Assembly: GCA_938743325.2 (NCBI GenBank)
Contig: OW568877.1
Coordinates: forward strand, 124,001 to 188,000
Reading direction: 5' to 3'
Source of the DNA: Pycnococcus provasolii
Taxonomy: Eukaryota > Chlorophyta > Pseudoscourfieldiophyceae > Pseudoscourfieldiales > Pycnococcaceae
DNA length: 64,000 nt
Positions within the stretch are counted from its first letter, which is position 1. The number at the start of each line of letters is the position of its first letter. The translations under genes and the position numbers were made by a program. Shown here one piece after another: positions 1-9,178 of this stretch. The notes under the pieces are model-generated. The model made no database searches and had not been told where the DNA came from. It saw only the letters and a program-made list of their open reading frames with translations.

Positions 1-2
1 CC

Positions 3-3000
3 GTCAGTGTGCCCGCGGCGGCGCAGGCCAATCAAGTACAGTTTATGCTTTCGCACAGCAAGTGCGAATTCATCCCGAAATTTTGCCAAGAGTACAGTTC
101 CACGGTCTCGTTCACGCTGCCCGCGGCAGAACCCGACTTCTTCGTTTCGGTCGTGACGAAGGCTGTTGACGACCAACTCGCTGAGGGTGACCATAACATC
201 GGTATTTCGGTGTCGTACACGACAACGGATCCCACCTACGCGGGCTATGGCAAACCTTCTGACGTGACGGCTCAAATCGCGGACAACGACGAGGCGCGTG
301 TACTCCTCACACCTCAAGAGCAGATTGTGAACGAGGGTGAAAGGGGCAAGCTTGTCGTCTCGCTGTTTGCTGGACCGCCACCGGGAGAAACTGTCACGGT
401 GAAACTTACCTCGGGCGAACCGAATCGGATGTATCTAGGCACTTCGGCTGACGATGAGGGGAAGTCGTCGCAGACGGTCGTGCTGGACAACAGCAACTGG
501 AGCACGGGCGTGCCATTAGACGCCATTGCTCGCAGGACGCCTGGCGCAAATGAAGACACGGACATTCCTGTCGTTGCTGCGGTGCAGAGCACGGTTACGG
601 CATACAACGGTCTCCCCGTGGATAATGCCATCATCACGATCAAAGACTTAACGCCGCCAGGTATCGTGCTTGATCGACCGCGCATCGCGCTGAACTTTGA
701 CACTCCGCGCCAGGAACTTCGCGTGACGCTGTCGACGCAGCCTACGGCACTTGTGGATGTGCGCACGGGTGAAATTGCCGGCCCGGCATTTAACATTTCA
801 TCGCCTGATGCCGGCGATGCTATCTGTCCCAGCTGCTCGACGCGACAGCTTATGTACACACCATCGCGGCTCCAATTTGCGCCGGACACCTGGGATGTGC
901 CCCAGCTGGTTATTGTCGAGAGGATCTCCGACGCTGTGGCATGTGGCACGTGGTGCACCGTGGACTGTTGCCTTGAAGCCGTGTCTTTTGAAGTTACGAC
1001 CGCATTTAAGGGAGCCTCTCAGGGTGATACGGACTACAACGGCACAACTACAAACCTCATCTCCGATGTCATGGACATGGACAGGCCAGGCATTCGCACT
1101 AGCGCAGCACTCAGCCGACGCTCGAAATCGTTTGGTACATCGGGAGATTTCGAAACGCTCATCTCAAGGGCGTACGGCAAGGTTCTGCCAATCAGCAGTG
1201 TGGTGAACGCGCAGGGTGTCCTGTCGGTGAGCTCCATGCTTTCGATTTTTGAGGGACAGGCTGATTCGTATACAGCCGTGCTCCTCACACGCCCGAGCAG
1301 CTACGTCAACGTTACGATGACTGTCGAGGAGGTGACGCCATTTTTGGGTTGGGATGCGGACAAGCCTACGGCTGGATCTGCGAGCCGCCGCCGATTACAA
1401 GGCGAGTGGCTGACGGATGACCTTGCCATGAATCCAGGTCGTCTCCGCGATTCCTTCCGATCGAACGCCGGTGGACTCCGCCACCTGCTCCAAGACGCGA
1501 GATTTGGGGAGAACAACGTGCGTACCAATCGCATCACCGTGGGTCCGGTGAAGTTCACAGTCCAACCTGACGAGTGGAGAGATGGGGTTCGGTACATCAT
1601 CGATACAATCAACGATCAAACGCTATCAGGCGATGGACTCTACAGCATTCAGGCAAGAACGGAGTCGTACGACGAGAACTACAACAATCTGCAGATCCCA
1701 CTTGTGCTGTTCGCTTTGATTGAGAATGATGCCGCGCACATCATCGTCGCGCCTCAGTACATCGAACTCGCGGGGGGGAGCACGGGTTATGTGCAAGTAT
1801 CGCTGCAGTCGCAGCCTCTGCAACCCGTGACGGTTGACGTCGTTCTGCCCAACTATCTTCAGGGATGGTCGACAGTCAGCTTCGACTCGACGAACTGGGG
1901 TCAACCGCAATTCGTACCAATTCGACAGAATATGGCAGTTGCCGCCCCGGCAGATGGCCGAGGCGAAGCGTGCTTCAGAGTCAACAAGCAGCTCACCGAT
2001 GATTATTGGTACAGAACTGACGGTGACGAAGTGTGCATCTCAGTTTTGGTGCAGAGTTACGGCTGCGAGATGGAGGGTGAAATTGGACCCGAGGGTGGAT
2101 CGCTCTGTTGTCCAACAGGATCGTGCATCGAAATCCCGCCCAATGCTCTGCCGAAGACGTGCGGTGTTTACCTCAAGGACCATAATACGTACCTCGATCT
2201 GGTTTCGAAAAGCAGCGCAAATCCGACGTGCCCGTGCCACGACTGCATGCAGATGGGCCCGATAGTGGAATGGGGCTTCCTCGACCCGTCGTGCTCGCTG
2301 CAGGGTGACCTCTCGGCGGCCGTCATCCTCCCCGTGCCAAACTCGAGTCCCGCCGGAATTCGCACGCCGCCCATCTACGGCGTGTACAACGACGGTGTTC
2401 CCGCGCAACAGCCTCTCTGGGATAATCTGGGCGCGGATGCCATGACGTCGACGTATGACGAGGAGTTGTCAATCAACAAGGCGCGGTTAATAGCCAAAGC
2501 GGAGGGCTTGTACGGCGTGATGGAATACCGTGTACTCGTGCGCGTGACCTTCGACCCTGAGAAAACGGAGCTCAACGGCGACCTGCGCATTACCTTTGTG
2601 GAAGGTCCGCAGGCGCTTGTGATCGATCCGCTCTTGCGCATCGATGGTAAGCCGAGCGAAGGGTGCGTCGTTAGTGCGACGGTCGTGATCGATCAGAACC
2701 TTGAGACCGCAGAGGATAGGCTCCTATACGACGGCAATGATGCGACGGTAGACGGCGGATTTATGGACACCGTGCTGCTGCCCGATGGCGAGGGTAAGGA
2801 GTTTGTCTCTGCAAGCTACGTGAATGGACAAATGGTGATCATCATGAGCGAGATCGCGCTGACGAGTAGCGCGGGCAATAACACCGCGGCCGCGAGGCGC
2901 CAGGGCATCGAGGGTGTCCCGAACGTGCCAGTGGACGTATTTGAATCTGCTCTTCGCAACATCGGCTATCTGAATATTCACGACAATCCCAATGCGTCAC

Positions 3001-6000
3001 CGCGTGTTTTGCGCTTTTTGCTTGCAACGCCGTACGCGGTGTCGATGTCGCCAGCCGTTCACATATCCATCACGCCCACGAACGACTTGCCAAGTGTGCG
3101 CCTTTCGACGACTCCTCTCGAGGTGACTGAGGCGGAGATGCGGTTCATTGACACGGGGGCTCTTCTTTATGAGCCTGACAGCCCCGCCTGCCAGGGCGCA
3201 GAGATCTGGATCACGGGTGCGGAGCGCGACAAGCAGAGTGCGGCTGACATCTTGTACTTCGTCACGGAGGCTGCTCAGGCGGATGCAACTGGCCGCGATG
3301 TGCTTAACATACAAGCGCAATTCGATTCGGATAATACGATGCTCATCCTTTCGGGCATAGCGGCGCCCACGGAGTACCAGAAGGCTCTCCGAAGCATCGC
3401 CTTTGAACAACCTGGCCCTCTGGTGAAGAATAAGCCGGAGACACGCGTTGCGCACGTTCGTGTGAAGGACGAGTACGGCTGGGGCGAGGTTGAGACGCGC
3501 GAAATTCGAATCAAGCCGCGCACGCTGCCGCCAATCTTCACGGAAACAGAAACCTTGTTTATCCTCGAGGACACGGTGGGGTATGGGCAGCTGTACGCGG
3601 AGGACCCGCAGGGTCTTGAGGTGGTGTACGAGGTGGTCTGCGAGGGAAGTAAGGGTGTCGTTACGCTCGATGACTCCACTGGCGCGTTCACCTACACGCC
3701 ATATCCCAACGAGAATGGCAAGGATCAATTCCTCGTCCGTGCTCGCAACGTTGACGCGGCTTCCCCCGTGCAGATCGTTCGTGTGGAAATCGAACCCGTG
3801 AACGACGCGCCGACGGTGAAGGATATGATGATCCGCGCGTACGAGGACGAGAAACGCATCGTGGAATTCGAAGTCGAGGACGTTGATGGTCCCGACGAGA
3901 TTGCGTACATCAGCATCGTGCGCGAGCCACTGGAGGCTAGCACCCTGAGCTTGATGAACGAGTCGTCGGCCGACGACACGCTCTTCCGCCGAGGCGCCCT
4001 GGGCCCTTTCACATATCTCGTGACGATGACCAGCAGCGCGACGCGATCTGGTAAGGACTCCTTCCAGTACAAGGCTGTTGATGTGAATGGCGCGCCGTCT
4101 GAAATTGCGATCGTGTCGATCACCGTGAAGCGCTCGAATGAGAATATCACCGCTCCGGTGGTGAGCGACGTGACGGTCAGGATGAAGGAGGGCGCGAGAT
4201 TCAACGGCGCGCTGAGCGCGCCTGGGTACGTGGAGCCGGACTACCTAATCTTCTCGCTCGACGACCCGAAGCCTTCGCGCGGAACGGTCAAGCTGCAGAA
4301 CAACATCACCGGCTCCTACACATTTTCAGCACCTCCTTTCTTCTACGGCCAAGATGCCTTTGGCTACTACGCTGAGGGTCTCTACGCCATGCGCTCGGAA
4401 ACGGCCAACGTTACGGTGATCGTCGAATCGAAGAATGACTTGCCAAATCCAGCGTGCGGCACCGCGAGCGTACTGCCCGTCTACTTGCGCGGCAACATCA
4501 CCGCGAGCATCACAGATCTCCTGACACCACCGTCGAGCGTCATTGCGGAGAATATCACAAGAGCGTTTGCGAACAATGCGTACCTTAAGTACGCGGAGAG
4601 CTCGCTGCTTCTCAAGCACCTTAATGGGCTTCCCGCCGACGTTTCTCTGGACACGCACGTGCAGCGATCGCTGGCGCAACCTGACTATGAGCCGCTTGCA
4701 TTTGTGGCATGCAATGACGTGACGGAAATCTCGTGTGACATGGCAAGCACCGCGGTGGTGCTTCCTCTCGCGTATGATCCGGACGAGAAGGAGCAGCTCG
4801 TGTACACAATCGTCGACCTACCGAAGCGGGGCAAGCTGTATGTGCACGATCCATCATCTGAAGGTTTAAGTTACGACGTGGAGGTAACGGAGGCTGGCAA
4901 CAAGGTGCTGCCCCCAACCCGCTCCGCGGTTCTGCTCTACCGCGCACCGCCCACGGCGCGAGGCACACCGCTCGACACCTTCACCTGGCGTGCTGCAGAT
5001 TCCACGGGAGCGCTTGGACAAAAGGCGACGGTTCATGTGACGGTTCGCTGCGCTTCAGGCTACCGCTACTCGGGTGCAGAAAACGCGTCGTCGACATGTG
5101 TTCCATGCCCGGGTGGAACCTTCAATCAGGCTGGCGTGCTCGACCAGACGGAGTGCTACCCCTGCGAAATGGGATCGCACGCGCCGAGTGTTGGCTCGAC
5201 GTCGTGCATTCCGTGCCCGTCGGGGACGTACAGCGACGCAGAAGGCATGGTGAAGTGCAAGCCTTGCTCGCACAGCAGCATGGTTTCGATCGTGGGTTCG
5301 ACTCAGGCGAGTCAGTGCATGTGCGACGTCGGCAACTGGCAGCCCAACGCGACAACATGCTCGCCATGCGGCGATCGCACGGTGTGCGAGCAGCCAGGTC
5401 AGGCGCTCCCAATGCCCAAGGATGGTCACTGGGTGAATCCCTCGAATGGCTATGAAGTACTTCTGTGCTTCCCATCCGAATCGTGCCTGGCACATCGATC
5501 TGTGGAGCAGGTTCGCGAGGGCAAGTGCGCCGGCGTGGACGGCCCGGGTGATCCGGCGTACGAAAAGGTGGCGTGCCGACACTGCCGCGAGGGCTTTTTC
5601 CGCTCCGCAGGTAAATGCGAGAAGTGCCCTGGCACGAGCGCAACGTTTTACCTCTTCTTCCTTTACCTGCTCGCTCTCGGCGTTGTTCTCATGTTTGTCA
5701 GCCAGGCGGAATACGTGTTCGGTGCTTTGAACGTGCTAGTCAACTTCACACAGATTAACGCAAGCATGTACTACTTCGACTACGACTGGGGTATTGGCCT
5801 GATGACGTGGTTCAAGATTCTGTCTCTTGCCAACCTGAACATCGAACTGGCAAGCCCGGAGTGCACGCTGTCCGAGTACATGTACCTGAACGGATTCGTC
5901 ATTTCCGTCGCTCTTCCATTCGTCTACACGTTTCTCTTTGCGCTGCGCGCTCTGTACGGCGTCGTGCGTGACAAGATGTTCAGCCATGCCAGTAGCGAGC

Positions 6001-8516
6001 ACGGCAACCCTGGACTCGCGAACAGCATCATCGGGAAGATTAGTCAGTTGCTTGGCCGTCCCGCGGGCGAAAGTCTCTCCGACTTCCTCGACCGGTGCAT
6101 CTCCGCGAACACCCTGTTCTACGTGTGGGGCTACTACTACCTCGGCCTCATGTCGCTGGAATTCTTCGACTGCCGCAAGGCGGATGATCGCTTCTCGATG
6201 CGCTCTGCGCCAGACGTGACATGCTGGCGCTGGGGTTCGAGCGATACGCACACGGCGCTGTTCCCCATGGCGGTGGCTGCGCTCGTCTTGTTCCCCTTTG
6301 GCATCCTGGCCTCCATCTGTCTGCTCCTGTACATCAACCGACCATCAGGCAATCGCGCGGTGATTGGTGCAATGCGAAGGGCGCAGCAAGCTACGAAGGA
6401 GAAGGGGCACACGACGGAGGGAGCGCTGGCTGTGAACAAGGCTAAAATCAACCGCTTCCGCATTCGATTCGGCTTCCTGTATCGTGGCTACGAGTTTGAG
6501 TGGTACTTCTTCGAGGCTGTGACAATGGCATTTAAGCTTGGGCTGCTGCTGACGCGCTTCTTCGTGAGCGACCCGATGAGTCAGGGTATGCTTAACATGG
6601 TGCTACTTCTCGCTCGCACTCTGATTGTGGTGTTCTCACGTCCATTCGACCGCGATCGCCTGGACGTTATGGAGTGCATCTCTACCGTGGGCAACAACGT
6701 GATTCTGTTCATCGGCCTTGTGCTTTACTCCGGGGTGCTTTCTGAGGCCGGTACCACGGGTCTCCGTGCGTTTGGCTCGATCCTTCTGCTTGTGCTGTAC
6801 ATTGTGCTTGGCATGTTTGTCGTCGTTGACACCTTCCCCGGACTGCTCACGATATGGAAGTCCTACAAGCGTGCGCTGCTGCGTGCGAAGCTTGCCGACG
6901 AGGGTCCGGCGGCGCTTTGGAAGCGGCAGTTCCAGGGTGGTGGCGCGTTCCAGCGCATCATGGGCCTGCGCGCGATGGGCCTGGTCGGCTCGCAGACGAA
7001 GGCTGATCAGGCTATGGAGGAGGCTAGGTCTCTCTTCATTCCGAATGTGGCTGAGGAATTTGAGGACTACGTACGATCCGCGGCGGACGGAGAACTTGAG
7101 AAGGCGATTGAATTCGTGCAGATGCTCAAGCAGATTCGACAGGAGCGAGAGGAACGGCTCGACGAGGGTGGCGTGTACTCCAAGATGCTCGGCGAGCCGT
7201 ACATCAGGCCTGACAAGGCGCTTGACATCTACAGCTATCTGGCCTTGGAGGCTACCGACGACAAGCGTTCGTATCTGATCAACGCGTTCCGCTTGATGGC
7301 TGATCCCCCGGATGATATCAAGGAAAAGATTAACCGTGGTCCGGCGATTCCCGAGAGGAGTGCTGCTGGCGGTGATGCTGCAGTCGCGGCTGCGGGTGAT
7401 AATGGGCTGGAAGACGACGATGCGGACAAGATCAGGAAGCTCATGTCAGGTGGTTTGAAGTCGGCTGCATCGGGATCAGCGGACAAGAAGGTGAAGCTCT
7501 TCCAGATTTTGCCGGTAAAGTCGACGGAGGCGCCGAAGGAGGAGAAGGAGGAGGAGAAGGAGGAGGTGAAGCCTGCCATAGAGCCTGCCTCCGTAGAGTC
7601 GACACCCACGAAAGGGCCTGCTGCTGATTTCGACCCGAACAGCGCGCTTGTGCACATTGACGCACCTGTGGCACCGCAGGAACAGGATGGAGATATTCAG
7701 CCCGTTAAGGCGCAATACAGCGATGAGACGGCAATGTTGTCAACACCACCACCGCCACCTCCGCTACAACAACAACAACAACAACAACAACAAGCTGATT
7801 CGCCAAATCTGCTTGCCGAACCTATGTTCATGTCCCCACCGAGCGCTGAACGGCCACCCACCGCAAAGGAGGCTGATCAAGCGGTGGCTATTACTGGCAA
7901 GGTTGCGGCGTCGAAGTACGTCGTTTCCTCGGCACCGTCTGCGGCACCGTCTCCCGCTCCCGCCGCCGCTGGACCTGCCATCCCACAGCGTATCGATTAC
8001 GATAACGAGTCAAGCGACTTTTTCACAATCATCACGTTGTACGGCATGGAAAACACGGCGCGAGAGCAGCTCAGCGCCGCGCTGAAATTCCAGAAGATTG
8101 CCCTGAATTTGAGCGTGGAGGAGGTGGATGAAGACGAGATCGACGCTTCAAGTGCGGATAATGGCGCACTTGTTCAATTCCAGGTCACGAGGAATGGACG
8201 CAAGTTGGATCGGTTGACGATGAGCCGGCTGAAGCAAAGATTGGCGGGGCACACGCCAGGTATGTCTGGCACGGGTGGCAGCCGTCTGTACACAAGCACG
8301 GGTATGGTTGGTCCCGGTGGATCGGCACAGGGACGCTCGTACATGCGCCACTCGCACGGTTCGATGGTGCCAGACTCGGTGCCGAGGACGGCACCTACTG
8401 AAGCGGTGAGACTGAGCCTCCCGCCGGCCACCTTGCCAGAAAGGCATCGGTTGTCACGAGGTGGTGGTCGTGCGGAGGGTGCAAGCCGTGTGCAGAATTG
8501 GCTGAATGAAACTTGA
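3..8516 (+). CDS. Giant multi-domain cell-surface membrane protein, 5' partial
   Basis: The frame is open from the left edge of the window, so the true start lies outside; the visible part is about 2837 residues. The first ~1650 residues are beta-rich extracellular repeats with Asp/Asn-rich calcium-type motifs (NDAP, ENGKDQF, DVDGPDE) typical of cadherin-like, Calx-beta and VCBS domains. At nt 5047-5330 a Cys-rich block with repeated CxPCPxGT motifs matches the GCC2/GCC3 (ephrin-receptor-like) family. From nt ~5640 to ~6850 there are about eight hydrophobic membrane segments. The remaining ~550 residues are cytoplasmic, charged and low-complexity, including a run of ten Gln from CAA codons near nt 7770. 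Role inferred: adhesion, sensing or channel-like function at the plasma or flagellar membrane; the ligand is unknown. No intron is evident in 8.5 kb. Confidence 0.85.
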   Translation, partial: VSVPAAAQANQVQFMLSHSKCEFIPKFCQEYSSTVSFTLPAAEPDFFVSVVTKAVDDQLAEGDHNIGISVSYTTTDPTYAGYGKPSDVTAQIADNDEARVLLTPQEQIVNEGERGKLVVSLFAGPPPGETVTVKLTSGEPNRMYLGTSADDEGKSSQTVVLDNSNWSTGVPLDAIARRTPGANEDTDIPVVAAVQSTVTAYNGLPVDNAIITIKDLTPPGIVLDRPRIALNFDTPRQELRVTLSTQPTALVDVRTGEIAGPAFNISSPDAGDAICPSCSTRQLMYTPSRLQFAPDTWDVPQLVIVERISDAVACGTWCTVDCCLEAVSFEVTTAFKGASQGDTDYNGTTTNLISDVMDMDRPGIRTSAALSRRSKSFGTSGDFETLISRAYGKVLPISSVVNAQGVLSVSSMLSIFEGQADSYTAVLLTRPSSYVNVTMTVEEVTPFLGWDADKPTAGSASRRRLQGEWLTDDLAMNPGRLRDSFRSNAGGLRHLLQDARFGENNVRTNRITVGPVKFTVQPDEWRDGVRYIIDTINDQTLSGDGLYSIQARTESYDENYNNLQIPLVLFALIENDAAHIIVAPQYIELAGGSTGYVQVSLQSQPLQPVTVDVVLPNYLQGWSTVSFDSTNWGQPQFVPIRQNMAVAAPADGRGEACFRVNKQLTDDYWYRTDGDEVCISVLVQSYGCEMEGEIGPEGGSLCCPTGSCIEIPPNALPKTCGVYLKDHNTYLDLVSKSSANPTCPCHDCMQMGPIVEWGFLDPSCSLQGDLSAAVILPVPNSSPAGIRTPPIYGVYNDGVPAQQPLWDNLGADAMTSTYDEELSINKARLIAKAEGLYGVMEYRVLVRVTFDPEKTELNGDLRITFVEGPQALVIDPLLRIDGKPSEGCVVSATVVIDQNLETAEDRLLYDGNDATVDGGFMDTVLLPDGEGKEFVSASYVNGQMVIIMSEIALTSSAGNNTAAARRQGIEGVPNVPVDVFESALRNIGYLNIHDNPNASPRVLRFLLATPYAVSMSPAVHISITPTNDLPSVRLSTTPLEVTEAEMRFIDTGALLYEPDSPACQGAEIWITGAERDKQSAADILYFVTEAAQADATGRDVLNIQAQFDSDNTMLILSGIAAPTEYQKALRSIAFEQPGPLVKNKPETRVAHVRVKDEYGWGEVETREIRIKPRTLPPIFTETETLFILEDTVGYGQLYAEDPQGLEVVYEVVCEGSKGVVTLDDSTGAFTYTPYPNENGKDQFLVRARNVDAASPVQIVRVEIEPVNDAPTVKDMMIRAYEDEKRIVEFEVEDVDGPDEIAYISIVREPLEASTLSLMNESSADDTLFRRGALGPFTYLVTMTSSATRSGKDSFQYKAVDVNGAPSEIAIVSITVKRSNENITAPVVSDVTVRMKEGARFNGALSAPGYVEPDYLIFSLDDPKPSRGTVKLQNNITGSYTFSAPPFFYGQDAFGYYAEGLYAMRSETANVTVIVESKNDLPNPACGTASVLPVYLRGNITASITDLLTPPSSVIAENITRAFANNAYLKYAESSLLLKHLNGLPADVSLDTHVQRSLAQPDYEPLAFVACNDVTEISCDMASTAVVLPLAYDPDEKEQLVYTIVDLPKRGKLYVHDPSSEGLSYDVEVTEAGNKVLPPTRSAVLLYRAPPTARGTPLDTFTWRAADSTGALGQKATVHVTVRCASGYRYSGAENASSTCVPCPGGTFNQAGVLDQTECYPCEMGSHAPSVGSTSCIPCPSGTYSDAEGMVKCKPCSHSSMVSIVGSTQASQCMCDVGNWQPNATTCSPCGDRTVCEQPGQALPMPKDGHWVNPSNGYEVLLCFPSESCLAHRSVEQVREGKCAGVDGPGDPAYEKVACRHCREGFFRSAGKCEKCPGTSATFYLFFLYLLALGVVLMFVSQAEYVFGALNVLVNFTQINASMYYFDYDWGIGLMTWFKILSLANLNIELASPECTLSEYMYLNGFVISVALPFVYTFLFALRALYGVVRDKMFSHASSEHGNPGLANSIIGKISQLLGRPAGESLSDFLDRCISANTLFYVWGYYYLGLMSLEFFDCRKADDRFSMRSAPDVTCWRWGSSDTHTALFPMAVAALVLFPFGILASICLLLYINRPSGNRAVIGAMRRAQQATKEKGHTTEGALAVNKAKINRFRIRFGFLYRGYEFEWYFFEAVTMAFKLGLLLTRFFVSDPMSQGMLNMVLLLARTLIVVFSRPFDRDRLDVMECISTVGNNVILFIGLVLYSGVLSEAGTTGLRAFGSILLLVLYIVLGMFVVVDTFPGLLTIWKSYKRALLRAKLADEGPAALWKRQFQGGGAFQRIMGLRAMGLVGSQTKADQAMEEARSLFIPNVAEEFEDYVRSAADGELEKAIEFVQMLKQIRQEREERLDEGGVYSKMLGEPYIRPDKALDIYSYLALEATDDKRSYLINAFRLMADPPDDIKEKINRGPAIPERSAAGGDAAVAAAGDNGLEDDDADKIRKLMSGGLKSAASGSADKKVKLFQILPVKSTEAPKEEKEEEKEEVKPAIEPASVESTPTKGPAADFDPNSALVHIDAPVAPQEQDGDIQPVKAQYSDETAMLSTPPPPPPLQQQQQQQQQADSPNLLAEPMFMSPPSAERPPTAKEADQAVAITGKVAASKYVVSSAPSAAPSPAPAAAGPAIPQRIDYDNESSDFFTIITLYGMENTAREQLSAALKFQKIALNLSVEEVDEDEIDASSADNGALVQFQVTRNGRKLDRLTMSRLKQRLAGHTPGMSGTGGSRLYTSTGMVGPGGSAQGRSYMRHSHGSMVPDSVPRTAPTEAVRLSLPPATLPERHRLSRGGGRAEGASRVQNWLNET

Positions 8517-9178
8517 TTTTGAAAGGATTAGGAATATAGGAGGAAAGAACAACAGCAAGCAAGCAAGTGGTGGTTGAGCTTCTTGATTGAACACTTGATT
8601 GAACAACAGTATGATACTTAAGTTACGTGAAAACATTTCTTTTTTCAATTTTTATTATTTTGTTGGTACTTTGCAAGCTTGACATCCCCATTTTTTGCAG
8701 GGCGGACATCATCGCGATTCTCGTCGTCGCTTGCGTCGTCATAAACCTTGTCCAAACATTTTGTCTTCGTTCTTGGGACACCCACTAAAAATTGACTGAG
8801 CCTGAGTGGACCGATGTCGTGACGACGAGGAAGAGAGCGGCAAAGATCGTAGTAAGCAGCAGCGTGAACGCGACACGTGTGACACCGACACGTGTGCTGA
8901 AGTCGTTCATCATCATCACGCTGATCGGTCCAGTGACGATGACAAATTTCAAGAACAGCTCCAGGGTCAATATTCAATGGGGACGGGGAGCGATGTGCAA
9001 GTGGGAAGCTGAAAATCTGAAACTGATTTGGGGTTGGATCCGTTATGGGGACTCTTTGCAAAGTGCGGGGCAATTAAATATTTAGTCGCTGTGCACATAG
9101 TCTACTGACTGCATTATTGCCCCCCCGGACGTTGTAGTGTATTTTCCCCTCCATTTCCACCATTGATTGACTGGTTCC
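8517..9178. other. Intergenic region, 662 bp
   Basis: This holds the 3' flank of the giant membrane protein gene and the 5' flank of the double protease gene. An AT-rich stretch (TTAAATATTT, about 9074-9083) lies ~95 bp before the protease ATG and could be a core promoter element. No TGTAA was found close to the stop at 8516. The only coding-like signal is a weak hydrophobic minus-strand reading frame, listed separately. Confidence 0.5.
8788..8970 (-). pseudogene. Weak hydrophobic reading frame resembling a Cys-loop channel M1-M2 segment
   Basis: A 61-codon minus-strand frame without an ATG start encodes two hydrophobic stretches separated by NDFSTRVGVT. Spacing and residues recall the M1-loop-M2 part of pentameric ligand-gated channels, in which an Asp-x-x-x-Arg-(Val/Leu)-Gly loop precedes a Leu/Thr-rich pore helix. 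Just downstream, in a different frame, VPRTKTKCLDKVY loosely resembles the post-M2 segment. No extracellular domain and no convincing M3 are visible. It could equally be a chance open frame in GC-rich DNA. If real, it is a broken host-gene remnant. Confidence 0.18.
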
